The translations under genes were made by a program, and so were the position numbers. Below, piece after piece: positions 15,486 through 24,023 of a DNA stretch of 64,000 nucleotides. A model generated the notes under the pieces. It was not told the DNA's origin. It saw nothing but the letters and a program-made list of their open reading frames with translations, and did no database searches. Each line of letters opens with the position of its first letter. The first letter of the stretch is position 1. This DNA is from Actinoplanes italicus (lineage in GTDB: Bacteria > Actinomycetota > Actinomycetes > Mycobacteriales > Micromonosporaceae): positions 1-64,000 of the forward strand of contig NZ_PVMZ01000002.1 in the NCBI RefSeq assembly GCF_003001815.1, in the 5' to 3' direction.

Positions 15486-16271
15486 GTGGACCGGTACGCG
15501 CGGTGGAATGCCCTGCTCGAGCTACTGACGGAGAGCGGGCGGGTGACCGTCGAGGAGGCTTCCGAGCGGCTCGACGTGTCCCAGGCGACCATCCGTCGCG
15601 ACTTCGATCAGCTCGCTCAGCAGCAGATGATCACCCGTACCCGGGGTGGCGCGGTCGCCAACGGCGTCTCGTACGACCTGCCGCTGCGCTACAAGAGCGC
15701 CAAGCACTCCGCCGAGAAACAGCGCATCGGTGAGGCCGCGGCCCGCCTCGTCACCCCCGGCACGGTGGTCGGCCTCAACGGCGGCACCACGATCACCGAG
15801 GTAGCCCGGGCACTGGCGGTCCGCCCCGACCTCAACGCCGGCGGCGAGGGCTCCCAGCTGACCGTGGTCACCAACGCCCTCAACATCGCCAACGAGCTGC
15901 TGCTGCGATCCCGGATGAAGATCGTGGTGGCCGGAGGCGTGGTGCGCCCGCAGTCCTTCGAGGTGGTCGGCCCGCTCGGCGGGGCGCTGCTCAAGGAGGT
16001 CACCCTCGACATCGTGCTGCTCGGCGTCGACGCGCTCGACGTCGAGCTGGGCGCGGCCTCCCACCACGAGGGCGAGGCGTCGATGAACAGCCTGATGGTG
16101 GCTCGCGCGAAACGGGTCGTGGTGATCGCCGACTCGTCCAAACTCGGTGGCCACGCGTTCGCCAGGATCTGCCCGATCAGCAAGATCGAGACGCTGGTCA
16201 CCGACTCGGGCGCGCCCGCCGCGACGATCGCCGCGTTCCAGGACGCCGGAGTGGACGTCATCACCGCCTGA
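15486..16271 (+). CDS. DeoR/GlpR family transcriptional regulator
   Basis: A 261-aa repressor. Residues 1-57 form the DeoR winged helix (RWNALLELLTESGRVTVEEA, then LDVSQATIRRDFDQLAQQQM). The C-terminal DeoRC sensor domain has GLNGGTTITEVARAL, TVVTNALNIANEL and GVDALDVELGAASH, resembling the sugar-phosphate-binding fold. The GTG at 15486 is preceded by GGGGAG at 15475-15480. It is divergent from the SIS-ROK-nagA operon and is the obvious candidate repressor, with a phosphosugar as probable inducer (inference). Confidence 0.92.
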   Translation: MDRYARWNALLELLTESGRVTVEEASERLDVSQATIRRDFDQLAQQQMITRTRGGAVANGVSYDLPLRYKSAKHSAEKQRIGEAAARLVTPGTVVGLNGGTTITEVARALAVRPDLNAGGEGSQLTVVTNALNIANELLLRSRMKIVVAGGVVRPQSFEVVGPLGGALLKEVTLDIVLLGVDALDVELGAASHHEGEASMNSLMVARAKRVVVIADSSKLGGHAFARICPISKIETLVTDSGAPAATIAAFQDAGVDVITA

Positions 16272-16428
16272 TTCCCTCAGAGCGGGCTCGCGTTAGCCGA
16301 TCGGGTGGCCGCTATGTGGACGGTCCGTAGTCGAATCGTCGCCTGAGGTAGCGTCTGCGAGGATCTTCAGTGCGTCCTATGCTGAGGATCCCTCGAATCC
16401 GTGGTCACCGATGCCGTCTGGGAGCGCC

Positions 16429-16956
16429 ATGCAGCCCGCCGCCGAACCGACCGGTGAGCAGCCGGTCGAGGAGCAGCAGCACATCCCCGCCCCCCGTGTG
16501 GCGGAGCCCACCGAGACGCTGCCACCCACCGCACTCCCCGCCGAGGCGTCGCCCACCGGACTCCCGGCTGAGGCGCCGCCCACCAGGCTCCCCGCCGAGG
16601 CGCCGCCCACCGGACTCCCCGCGGGAGTGTCGCCCGCCACACTCCCGGCCGAGGCGCAGCACAGCGCGCTCTCTGCCGGGGCGCCACCCACAGCGCTCCC
16701 CGCCGATCCGCCTGCTGCGGCGCCGGTGAAGCTCACCGATCGGGAGCTGGAGATCCTCGCCTTCGAGGCCAAGTGGTGGAAACACGCCGGCGCCAAGGAG
16801 CAGGCCATCCGGGACACCTTCGCCCTCTCCTCCACCCGCTACTACCAGCTACTCAACGCCCTGCTCGACAATCCCGCGGCCCTCGAGAGGGACCCCGTCC
16901 TGGTAGGCCGCCTCCGCCGCCTCCGCTCAGCCCGAGCCCGAACCCGCCGCCGCTAA
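16429..16956 (+). CDS. DUF3263 helix-turn-helix protein with repeat-rich N-terminus
   Basis: A 175-aa protein. Residues 105-170 form the DUF3263 domain: KLTDRELEILAFEAKWWKHA, then the segment TRYYQLLNALLDNPAAL and an Arg-rich end. This small actinobacterial HTH domain is usually about 80 aa and probably binds DNA. The N-terminal 100 residues are a low-complexity extension containing six or seven 9-residue repeats of the type LPAEAPPTG. The ATG at 16429 is chosen because GGGAG lies 5 nt upstream; an ATG at 16411 lacks a ribosome site. No operon partner; the target is unknown. Confidence 0.82.
   Translation: MQPAAEPTGEQPVEEQQHIPAPRVAEPTETLPPTALPAEASPTGLPAEAPPTRLPAEAPPTGLPAGVSPATLPAEAQHSALSAGAPPTALPADPPAAAPVKLTDRELEILAFEAKWWKHAGAKEQAIRDTFALSSTRYYQLLNALLDNPAALERDPVLVGRLRRLRSARARTRRR
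16534..16704. repeat. 27-bp coding tandem repeat in the DUF3263 gene
   Basis: Six and a half in-frame units encode LPAEA(S/P/Q)PT(G/R)-like nonapeptides. Divergence increases toward the 3' units (LPAGVSPAT, LPAEAQHSA, LSAGAPPTA). Confidence 0.88.
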
Positions 16957-17052
16957 CCGCCCCCGGCCGCCCCGCGTCGTCACCCACTTTCCGGCGTCAC
17001 CGCTTTCCGGCGTCTCTCGTTGACCGGCGTCCCCCGCTTTCCGGTGCCATCC

Positions 17053-17273
17053 GTGTTTCGGCGCAACCCGTGTTCTGTTGCAACGCGTGTTCCGGCGTCA
17101 CTGGTGTTCTGTTGCAACGCGTGTTCCGGCGTCACTGGTGTTCTGTTGCAACGCGTGTTCCGGCGTCACCGGTGTTCTGTTGCAACGCGTGTTCCGGCGT
17201 CACCGGTGTTCCGCTGCCATCCGTGTTCCGGCGTCACCCGTGTTCCGCTGCCATCCGTGTTCCGCTGCTGGCT
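17053..17273. repeat. 34-bp minisatellite built from two 17-bp halves
   Basis: From 17070 the same 34-bp unit recurs at 17104, 17138 and 17172, with diverged copies at 17206 and 17240. Each unit is two related 17-mers, GTGTTCTGTTGCAACGC and GTGTTCCGGCGTCACTG, and a lone half-unit sits at 17053. Weaker copies extend left to about 16976. A period of 34 changes reading frame every unit, so it is not coding. From 17274 to 17447 the sequence is C/T-rich and simple, with no recognisable gene. Confidence 0.9.
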
Positions 17274-17447
17274 GCCGGCCGCCTTCTGCCTCTGGTTACG
17301 GTGATCCCGCTCGCCTTCCGCGGCTTGCCATCTGCCGCTGGCTACGGCTGGCCTCGCGCCGATCGTCGCCGCTGGCTCTCCGCTGCGGGCTCTCCTCCGC
17401 TGGTCGTCCGCCGGTCGTCGCCGCTGGCTGCGGCCGGCTTTTCATTG

Positions 17448-17503
17448 CTGCCCGGCTGCCCGGTTGCCCGGTTGCCCGGCTGCCCGGCTGCCCGGCTGCC
17501 CGG
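17448..17503. repeat. 8-bp tandem repeat, seven copies
   Basis: Seven perfect or single-change copies of CTGCCCGG (two read TTGCCCGG) lie directly before the first GATCTTGTGAGG dyad. Confidence 0.85.
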
Positions 17504-17505
17504 CC

Positions 17506-17552
17506 GATCTTGTGAGGTAGCGCCGCCTCCGCAACCCGAACCTCACAAGATC
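17506..17552. repeat. Dyad element GATCTTGTGAGGT, copy 1
   Basis: GATCTTGTGAGGT at 17506-17518 pairs exactly with ACCTCACAAGATC at 17540-17552, leaving a 21-nt loop rich in GC. It would form a stable hairpin in RNA or single-stranded DNA. A second copy follows 72 bp later. Confidence 0.88.
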
Positions 17553-17577
17553 GGCGGAAGGCGGGGAGACAGGTGTC

Positions 17578-17624
17578 GATCTTGTGAGGTTGCGCCGTCT
17601 GAGCAGCCGGAACCTCACAAGATC
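17578..17624. repeat. Dyad element GATCTTGTGAGGTT, copy 2
   Basis: GATCTTGTGAGGTT at 17578-17591 pairs exactly with AACCTCACAAGATC at 17611-17624. Total length (47 bp) and loop size match copy 1 while the loop sequence partly differs, as in REP-like palindromic elements. Confidence 0.88.
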
Positions 17625-17629
17625 CGCGG

Positions 17630-17985
17630 CGGCGGGGTGCGGAGGGTGAGCGGGGAGGGCGCGAGGGGTGCGGAGGGCAGTGCGGCGGAAGCGCGGTGGT
17701 GCCGGATGGCCGTGCGGGGAGGGCATGGTGCTGCGGGAGGGCCGCGTGGCGAGAGCGCGGAGGTGCCGGAGGGCCGCGGGAGGGCGTGAGGGGGTGCGGA
17801 GGGCCGCGGGGAAGGCGCGAGGGGGTGCGGAGGGCCGCGCGGGGAGGGCGCGGTGGCGGGAGGGCCGCGGGGAGGGCGCGAGGCTGCGGGAGGGGTGCGC
17901 GGGGAGGGCGCGGCGGTGCGGGAGGGCCACGGTGAGGGCACGGTGGATGGGTGGAGGCGGGTGGTGGAGGCTAGGGCTGGTGGAA
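17630..17985. repeat. Strongly G-biased degenerate repeat tract
   Basis: About 350 bp with very high G content on the plus strand, built from irregular words such as GGGAGGGCCGCGGGGAGG and GCGCGAGGGGGTGCGGAGG. Many runs of three to five G occur close together, so G-quadruplex formation is plausible. Long open frames here are by-products of composition. It ends at the 3' end of the AAA+ gene. Confidence 0.8.
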
Positions 17986-17986
17986 G

Positions 17987-20221
17987 CTAGGGCTGGTGGG
18001 TCTCGGCGTAGGCGGCCAGCCAGGCGACCTGGGCCGGGTCGAGGGAGGCGCGTACGCGGGAGCGGGCCGTCGCCACGTTGGCCGCGGTCACCGTTGTGGC
18101 CTCCAGGGAGTCGCGCATCGCGGCCAGGGCCGACTCGCGGATCAGTGCGGCGCAGTCGGCCGCGGAGAAGCCTTCGAGATCGGCGCCGAGGGCGACCAGG
18201 TCGACCGCTTCGTCCAGCGGTACGGCCTTGGACGACGCGCGCAGGATCGCGGTCCGGGCCTCGGCGTCCGGCGGTGGCACGAACACCAGCCGCTCCAGGC
18301 GGCCGGGGCGTAGCAGGGCCGGGTCGATCAGGTCGGGCCGGTTGGTCGCGCCGATCACCACGACGTTGCGCAAGTCCTCGACACCGTCCAACTCGGTCAG
18401 GAGGGCGGCGACCACCCGATCGGTGACGCCGCCGTCGGTGCCCTGGCCGCGGGCCGGGGCAAGGGCGTCCACCTCGTCCAGGAAGACGAGCGTCGGCGCG
18501 GCCTCCCGGGCTCGGCGGAACAGCTCCCGGACGGACCGCTCACTGTCGCCGACCCACTTGCTGAGCAGCTCGGCGCCCTTGACTGAAAGGACGTTCGCCT
18601 TACCCGTACCCGCGATGGCTTTGACCAGGTATGTCTTGCCGCAACCGGGCGGGCCGTAGAGCAGCACACCGCGCGGTGGGGAGACCCCGAGCCGGGCGAA
18701 CGTGTCCGGATAGGTGAGCGGCCACAGCACCGATTCGGTGAGCACCTGCTTGACCTCGGCCATGTCTCCGACGTCGTCCAGGGTGACGGCGGCGACCTCC
18801 AGCGTGGACTCGGCCATCGAGGTCGGCCGGACGACCTCCAGCGCGGCCTCGAAGTCGGCCATGGTGACGACCGCCGAGGTCTCGTGATCTTCCGCGGCGG
18901 CGGTGTCCCCGGCGCCCACGACGCGGAGGGCGGCGCGGACCCCGGCCTCCCGAGCCAGGGCGCCGAGGTCGGCGGCGACGAATCCGGGGGTACGCCCGGC
19001 GACGTCGTCCAACCGCACGTCCTCGGCCAGTGGCATCCCGCGGGTGAGCGCGCCGAGCTGCTCACGCCGCATGGCCTGATCCGGGAGCGGCACCGTGAGC
19101 TGGACGGACAGCAGTTCCGGGGCGCGCAGGGCCGGGTCGACCGACTCGAGCTTGCTGGTGGTGCAGACGACCGCGATCCCGTCGGCGAGCGTGTCGGCCA
19201 GCACCTGGCGGAACACCGTGGAGATCGGCCCGGGTTCCTCGCGTGGGGTCAGCGCCTCGACGTCGGAGATGAGGAGCACGGCCGGGCGCTTCTTCCGTAC
19301 GTCCGAGGAAAGCTCCCGCAACCGTGCCGCCGCCGCATTGTTGGTGAGGGCGGCCAGCTCCGGTCCCCAGACGGTGCGCACCTCGGCACCGACCGCCGCT
19401 CCCACCGCGCGGACCAGCGCGGACTTGCCGGAGCCGGACGGGCCGGAGATCAGTACGCCGAGCGTCACCCGGGTGCCCAGCTTGGCCAGCACCTCGCCGT
19501 GGTGGAAGCCGAGGTCGAGCAGTTCCTCCAGTTCCTTGGCCTGGGCGCGGAGCCCGGGAAGGTCGTCGAGGCTGAGCGGCGGCACGTCCGGGTCGGTCGA
19601 GGCGGGTGCGCTCGGGGAGACCGCCGGCCGGGCCGTGCGGGCGGCCGCCGACGGGCCGCCCTGCCAGGCCACGACGGTGTCCATGGTGACCAGGGAGGCG
19701 TCCCCGCCGGTCACCTCGACCACGCTGAGCAGGGTGCTGGTCCAGGCGTACCCGACCCGGTTGGCGAGGCTGCGCCGGGCGGCCTCGACGAGCGGGCGGT
19801 TCCCGGCGTCCGGAAGCACGTCCTGCGGCAGCAGGGACACGTCGTCGCCGGTGCTCACGACCTTGCCCAGCAGAGCCAGGCGCAGCATCTCGGGGGAGAC
19901 CACGGCGACCACCTCGGCCGGCCCGGCGAGCGTCACCCGGGTCGCCTGCGTCACCGGGATCGGCGTGACCGTGACCTGGCCGCCGTCACGCATGCCGAGG
20001 TTGCCCAGGGTCAGGTCGTCGGCGTACAGCAGCCCGCGCCCGGCCGTCGACTCGGCCTTGGCCACGATCCCGGCCGTCGTGCGCGACCCGGCCAGCCGCA
20101 CGGGGTCGCCGGGGCGCAGCGCGAGCGCGGCCATCACCTCCGGGTGCAGCCTCACGATGCCGCGTCGCGCGTCCAGCGCCGCCGGCCGCAGGGTCACGGT
20201 CAGCGTGAGATCATCAGCCAC
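17987..20221 (-). CDS. Cdc48/VAT-like AAA+ ATPase with two ATPase domains
   Basis: A 744-aa protein. Residues 1-95 resemble the Cdc48 N-terminal double-psi barrel (VRLHPEVMAALALRPGDPVR). The first AAA domain (about 235-420) has Walker A GPSGSGKSA, but its Walker B reads LLISDVEAL, so the catalytic glutamate after Asp is Val. The second domain (about 500-690) is canonical: GPPGCGKT, LVFLDEVDALAP, IGATNRPDLIDPALLRPGR. Family members unfold or disassemble protein complexes as hexamers. In actinobacteria the proteasome ATPase is Mpa/ARC, so this protein's partner is unknown. The start at 20221 (ATG) gives the expected N-domain. Monocistronic by layout. Confidence 0.9.
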   Translation of the reverse strand: MADDLTLTVTLRPAALDARRGIVRLHPEVMAALALRPGDPVRLAGSRTTAGIVAKAESTAGRGLLYADDLTLGNLGMRDGGQVTVTPIPVTQATRVTLAGPAEVVAVVSPEMLRLALLGKVVSTGDDVSLLPQDVLPDAGNRPLVEAARRSLANRVGYAWTSTLLSVVEVTGGDASLVTMDTVVAWQGGPSAAARTARPAVSPSAPASTDPDVPPLSLDDLPGLRAQAKELEELLDLGFHHGEVLAKLGTRVTLGVLISGPSGSGKSALVRAVGAAVGAEVRTVWGPELAALTNNAAAARLRELSSDVRKKRPAVLLISDVEALTPREEPGPISTVFRQVLADTLADGIAVVCTTSKLESVDPALRAPELLSVQLTVPLPDQAMRREQLGALTRGMPLAEDVRLDDVAGRTPGFVAADLGALAREAGVRAALRVVGAGDTAAAEDHETSAVVTMADFEAALEVVRPTSMAESTLEVAAVTLDDVGDMAEVKQVLTESVLWPLTYPDTFARLGVSPPRGVLLYGPPGCGKTYLVKAIAGTGKANVLSVKGAELLSKWVGDSERSVRELFRRAREAAPTLVFLDEVDALAPARGQGTDGGVTDRVVAALLTELDGVEDLRNVVVIGATNRPDLIDPALLRPGRLERLVFVPPPDAEARTAILRASSKAVPLDEAVDLVALGADLEGFSAADCAALIRESALAAMRDSLEATTVTAANVATARSRVRASLDPAQVAWLAAYAETHQP

Positions 20222-20338
20222 CGGGCGTGCCTTTCCGAAAAGAGGTCCGAGGCGTCCACGCTATCCGCCCATGGGTAGCGGAGTCGGCTGAGAGGATTCA
20301 CAGCAGCCGCTCAGCCGGATCGGGCTAGCGTGTGCGCC

Positions 20339-23083
20339 ATGCCTGACCTGACCGCCGGACTGCGCCGTGCGCTCTCCCGGCTCCCTCGGCGCCGGGTCCT
20401 TCCCGCGGCCGCCGCCCTCGTGGTGCTGGCCGGCGCCGCCGTCTGGGCGGTCCGCCCCACACCTGACGCGTGGACGACCGAGGACCTCCGGATCACCGGT
20501 GCCGACGTCGAGCTGGACGCCCGGTTCTATCTGCCCGCGGACCGTGACGGCAAGGTGCCGGCCGTGCTGCTCGCCCACGGGTTCGGCGGCAGCAAGGACT
20601 CGGTCCGCGAGGACGCCGAGTCGCTGGCCGGGCGCGGTTACGCGGTTCTCGCCTGGACGGCCCGGGGATTCGGGCGCAGCACCGGGCAGATCCACCTGGA
20701 CAGCCCCGACCACGAGGTCAAGGACGCCCAGCGCCTGCTCGACTGGCTGGCCGAGCGGCCCGAGGTGAGCACCGACGGCCCCGGCGACCCGAAGGTCGCG
20801 GCGGTCGGCGGGTCCTACGGCGGGGCGCTCGCCCTGATGCTGGCCGGTCAGGACCAGCGGGTCGACGCGATCGTGCCGCAGATCACGTGGAACGACCTGT
20901 CCCAGGCACTGGTTCCGGGCGGCGTCTTCAAGAAGGCCTGGGCGGGCTACTTCTTCGGCAACGGCGGTGCTTCGGCGCTGGGCCTGCTGGGCGGCGGTGA
21001 CGGTCCGGGCCGCGGGGGTGAGATCCCGGCGACGGATCCCGCCTGCGGCCGGTTCGCCGAGGACGTCTGCAAGGCGTACCTGCAGATGGCCACGACCGGC
21101 GTCCCCGACGAGACGACACTGGCCCTGCTGCGCAAGTCCAGCCCGGCCACGATCCTCGACAAGATCAAGGCGCCGACCCTGCTCATCCAGGGTGCGGTCG
21201 ACACACTCTTCCCGCTGTCGGAGGCGGACGCCAACGCGCGGGGCATCGCCGCGACCGGCACCCCGGTCAAGGTCGCCTGGTTCACCGGCGGCCACGACGG
21301 CGGCGAGGGCCCGACCAGCGACTCCGACCGGCTCAAGTTCCTCACGGTCCAGTGGCTCGACCACTACCTGAAGGGCGAGGGCTCGGCACCGAGCGACGAC
21401 TTCACGTTCTCCCGGGTGGCCGGGTTCAGCGCGCTCGACCGCGGGCTCGTCACCAACGGCTACTCGACCGACACCTACCCCGGCCTGTCCGGCTCCGGCA
21501 GCACCGAGGTCACCGTGGAGGGCACGGCACAGCCGATCGCCAACCCGCCGAACGGCAACCCCGGCGCCATCTCGTCGATGCCCGGCCTCACCGGCCGGCT
21601 CAGCTCGGTGCTCAGCGGCGGCGTCGCCCTCGACGTGCCCGGCCAGCACGCGAACTTCGAGTCGGCCCCGCTGACCGGGGCGGTCGAGGTGGCCGGCTCG
21701 CCCACGGTGCGGCTCCGGGTGGCCTCGCCGACGGGTGAGGCGATCCTCTTCGTCAAACTCTTCGACGTCGATCAGAACGGCGCCGCGACGCTCAGCGCCG
21801 GCCTGGTGGCCCCGATCCGGCTCACCGGCCTGCCGGCCGATATCGCGCAGGCCCAGCCGGTCAGCGTGACGCTTCCGGCGATCGTCCGGCAGATCGATGC
21901 GGGACATGCGGTACGGATCACGGTCGCCACATCCGACCAGGCGTTCCTGACGCCCGCCCAGCCGGCCACGTACACCGTCGCGGTGGAGCCCGCACTGACC
22001 CTGCCGACCCTGACCGGCAAGCCGATCGCCGACCCGGGCGCGCTGTGGTGGTACGCCCTGGCCGGTGTCGTCGGCGTGATCCTGCTCGGCCTGCTCGCGC
22101 TGCTCGCGGTGAGCCGGATCCGGCACCGCCGGCGGGACGTGGCGGTCGTCGAGGAGCACGCGAACACCCCGCTCGTGGTGAACGGGCTGCGCAAGGCGTA
22201 CGGCGACGGTTTCGTGGCGGTGCAGGAGATCGGCTTCACGGTCGCGCGCGGCCAGGTCGTCGGACTGCTGGGCCCGAACGGCGCCGGCAAGACGACCACG
22301 CTGCGGGTGCTGATGGGCCTGACCCAGCCGACCGCCGGCGAGATCTTCGTCTTCGGTCATCGGCTGGTGCCCGGCGCGCCGATCCTGTCCCGGGTCGGTT
22401 CACTCGTCGAGGGGCCCGGCTTCCTGCCGCACCTGACCGGCGAGGAGAACCTGAGGGCGTACTGGCAGGCCACCGGCCGCCCGTGGGAGGACGCGAAGTT
22501 CTCCGAGGCGCTCGAGATCGCCGGCCTGGGTGACTCGGTGCACCGTAAGACCCGCAAGTACAGCCACGGCATGCGGCAGCGGCTCGCCATCGCGCAGGCC
22601 ATGCTCGGCCTGCCCGAGCTGCTGGTCCTCGACGAGCCGACGGACGGCCTCGACCCGCCGCAGATCGCCGAGATGCGCCGGGTGCTGCAGCGGTACGCCA
22701 CCGACGGCCGGGCCGTGCTGGTCTCCAGCCACCTGCTCGCCGAGGTGGAGCAGACCTGCACCCACGCCGTGGTCGTCAACAAGGGCCGGATCGTCGCGTC
22801 CGGCCCGGTCAGCGACATCGTCGGCGACTCGCCATCGGTGCAGCTCGACGTGTCGGACGTCCCGGCCGCCACCCGGATCCTCGAAGACCTGGGGGTCCGC
22901 TCGGTGAAGACCGAGGGCACCTCCAGCCTGATCGTGGACATGAACGGGGCGGCCCGCTCCGAAGTGGTCGCCTCCCTGGTGGGGGCGGGTATCGGGGTGG
23001 ACCGGCTGGTGCCGCGCCGACGGCTCGAAGACGCCTTCCTCTCCCTGGTCGGCGACAACTCGCGAGGAAGTGGAGACCGATGA
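20339..23083 (+). CDS. Membrane fusion: S15-like hydrolase plus ABC ATPase
   Basis: A 914-aa fusion protein. Order: a membrane helix (about 20-38), an extracytoplasmic CocE/X-Pro-peptidase-like alpha/beta hydrolase (47-335) with triad Ser159 in GGSYGG, Asp288 in GAVDTLFP and His319 in GGHDGG, a beta-rich C-terminal domain to about 560 as in S15 enzymes, a second helix (567-593), then an ABC ATPase (612-830) with GPNGAGKTTT, YSHGMRQRLAIA and LLVLDEPTDGLD. The ATPase belongs to the ABC-2 exporter type. TAGCGT at 20326-20331 lies 7 nt before the ATG. The gene overlaps its permease by 4 bp. I infer that hydrolysis outside the cell is coupled to export of a substrate or of a product. Confidence 0.9.
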   Translation: MPDLTAGLRRALSRLPRRRVLPAAAALVVLAGAAVWAVRPTPDAWTTEDLRITGADVELDARFYLPADRDGKVPAVLLAHGFGGSKDSVREDAESLAGRGYAVLAWTARGFGRSTGQIHLDSPDHEVKDAQRLLDWLAERPEVSTDGPGDPKVAAVGGSYGGALALMLAGQDQRVDAIVPQITWNDLSQALVPGGVFKKAWAGYFFGNGGASALGLLGGGDGPGRGGEIPATDPACGRFAEDVCKAYLQMATTGVPDETTLALLRKSSPATILDKIKAPTLLIQGAVDTLFPLSEADANARGIAATGTPVKVAWFTGGHDGGEGPTSDSDRLKFLTVQWLDHYLKGEGSAPSDDFTFSRVAGFSALDRGLVTNGYSTDTYPGLSGSGSTEVTVEGTAQPIANPPNGNPGAISSMPGLTGRLSSVLSGGVALDVPGQHANFESAPLTGAVEVAGSPTVRLRVASPTGEAILFVKLFDVDQNGAATLSAGLVAPIRLTGLPADIAQAQPVSVTLPAIVRQIDAGHAVRITVATSDQAFLTPAQPATYTVAVEPALTLPTLTGKPIADPGALWWYALAGVVGVILLGLLALLAVSRIRHRRRDVAVVEEHANTPLVVNGLRKAYGDGFVAVQEIGFTVARGQVVGLLGPNGAGKTTTLRVLMGLTQPTAGEIFVFGHRLVPGAPILSRVGSLVEGPGFLPHLTGEENLRAYWQATGRPWEDAKFSEALEIAGLGDSVHRKTRKYSHGMRQRLAIAQAMLGLPELLVLDEPTDGLDPPQIAEMRRVLQRYATDGRAVLVSSHLLAEVEQTCTHAVVVNKGRIVASGPVSDIVGDSPSVQLDVSDVPAATRILEDLGVRSVKTEGTSSLIVDMNGAARSEVVASLVGAGIGVDRLVPRRRLEDAFLSLVGDNSRGSGDR

Positions 23084-23949
23084 GCACGGTGGAGGCCGCG
23101 GTCGGATACAAGGCGTCGGGCACCCTGCCGATCTGGGCCGAGGTGCGTCGCCAGGCATCCCGGCGGCGCACCCAGATGGCGCTCGGCTTCATGGTTCTGC
23201 TGCCGGTGATCGTCTGGGCGGCGTTCGAGTTCGGCAACAGCAGCCGTGGCGACGATGACGGCGACGGTGGCGGTTCGTTCAGTAGCATCGCCGACCTGGC
23301 CACCTCGGGCGGGCTCAACTTCGCCCTGTTCTGTCTGGCCGTTTCAGCCGGATTCCTGCTGGTCGTGGTGGTGGCGCTGTTCTTCGGCGACACCGTGGCG
23401 AGTGAGGCCAGCTGGGGCAGCCTGCGCTACCTGCTGGCGATCCCGGTGCCCCGGGCCCGGCTGCTCGGCGTCAAGCTGATCGTCGCCGGGCTGTACTCGC
23501 TGCTGGCCCTGTTCCTGCTCGTCGGCACGGCCCTGCTGATCGGCACGGTCCGGTACGGCTGGTCCCCGATGGGCAGCACCATCGCCGCCGAGATCCCACC
23601 GGCCGAGGGCCTGGCCCGGCTGCTCGGCATCGTCGCCTACCTGGCGGTGACCCTGCTGGTGGTGGCCGGACTGGCGTTCCTGCTCTCGGTCCTCACTGAC
23701 GCGGCGCTGGGTGCGGTGGGCGGCGCCGTGATGCTCTGGATCCTCTCCAGCATCCTGAATCAGATCGAGGCCCTCGGTGACCTGCGCAAGGTCCTCCCGA
23801 CGTACTACACCGAGGCCTGGAGGGGCATGCTGTCCACTCCGATCCAGTCGGACGAGCTGGCCAAGGGCGCGATCTCGGCGGTCATCTACGCCACGCTCTT
23901 CTGGGGGCTGGCCTTCTACCGCTTCACCCGGAAGGACGTCACTTCTTAG
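23080..23949 (+). CDS. ABC-2 type transporter permease
   Basis: A 289-aa membrane protein with about six helices: first near residue 35 (MALGFMVLLPVIVWAAF), then pairs around 85-110, 130-155, 175-205, 210-235 and 265-285. The segment between helices one and two is Gly/Asp/Ser-rich (DDDGDGGGSF). The cytoplasmic coupling region SWGSLRYLLAIPVPRARLLGVK matches ABC-2 permeases. The ATG at 23080 overlaps the stop of the hydrolase-ATPase fusion (ATGA), so the two are translated together and form one transporter. Confidence 0.92.
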   Translation: MSTVEAAVGYKASGTLPIWAEVRRQASRRRTQMALGFMVLLPVIVWAAFEFGNSSRGDDDGDGGGSFSSIADLATSGGLNFALFCLAVSAGFLLVVVVALFFGDTVASEASWGSLRYLLAIPVPRARLLGVKLIVAGLYSLLALFLLVGTALLIGTVRYGWSPMGSTIAAEIPPAEGLARLLGIVAYLAVTLLVVAGLAFLLSVLTDAALGAVGGAVMLWILSSILNQIEALGDLRKVLPTYYTEAWRGMLSTPIQSDELAKGAISAVIYATLFWGLAFYRFTRKDVTS

Positions 23950-24023
23950 ATTTCGTACGGGACGCGCGGGGCTCCGTGGCTCCGGGCGATATCGGTTGAC
24001 GGCCGTGGTGGTCGCGCGGTGGC

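Noticed and set aside
17020..17304. Cys-rich protein of about 94 aa encoded by the 34-bp minisatellite
   Set aside because: The open frame is due to lack of stop codons in the repeat. The 34-bp period is not a multiple of three.
17668..18426. Arg/Gly-rich protein of 252 aa on the plus strand
   Set aside because: It covers the G-rich tract and runs antisense into the AAA+ gene. Amino-acid content mirrors base composition only.
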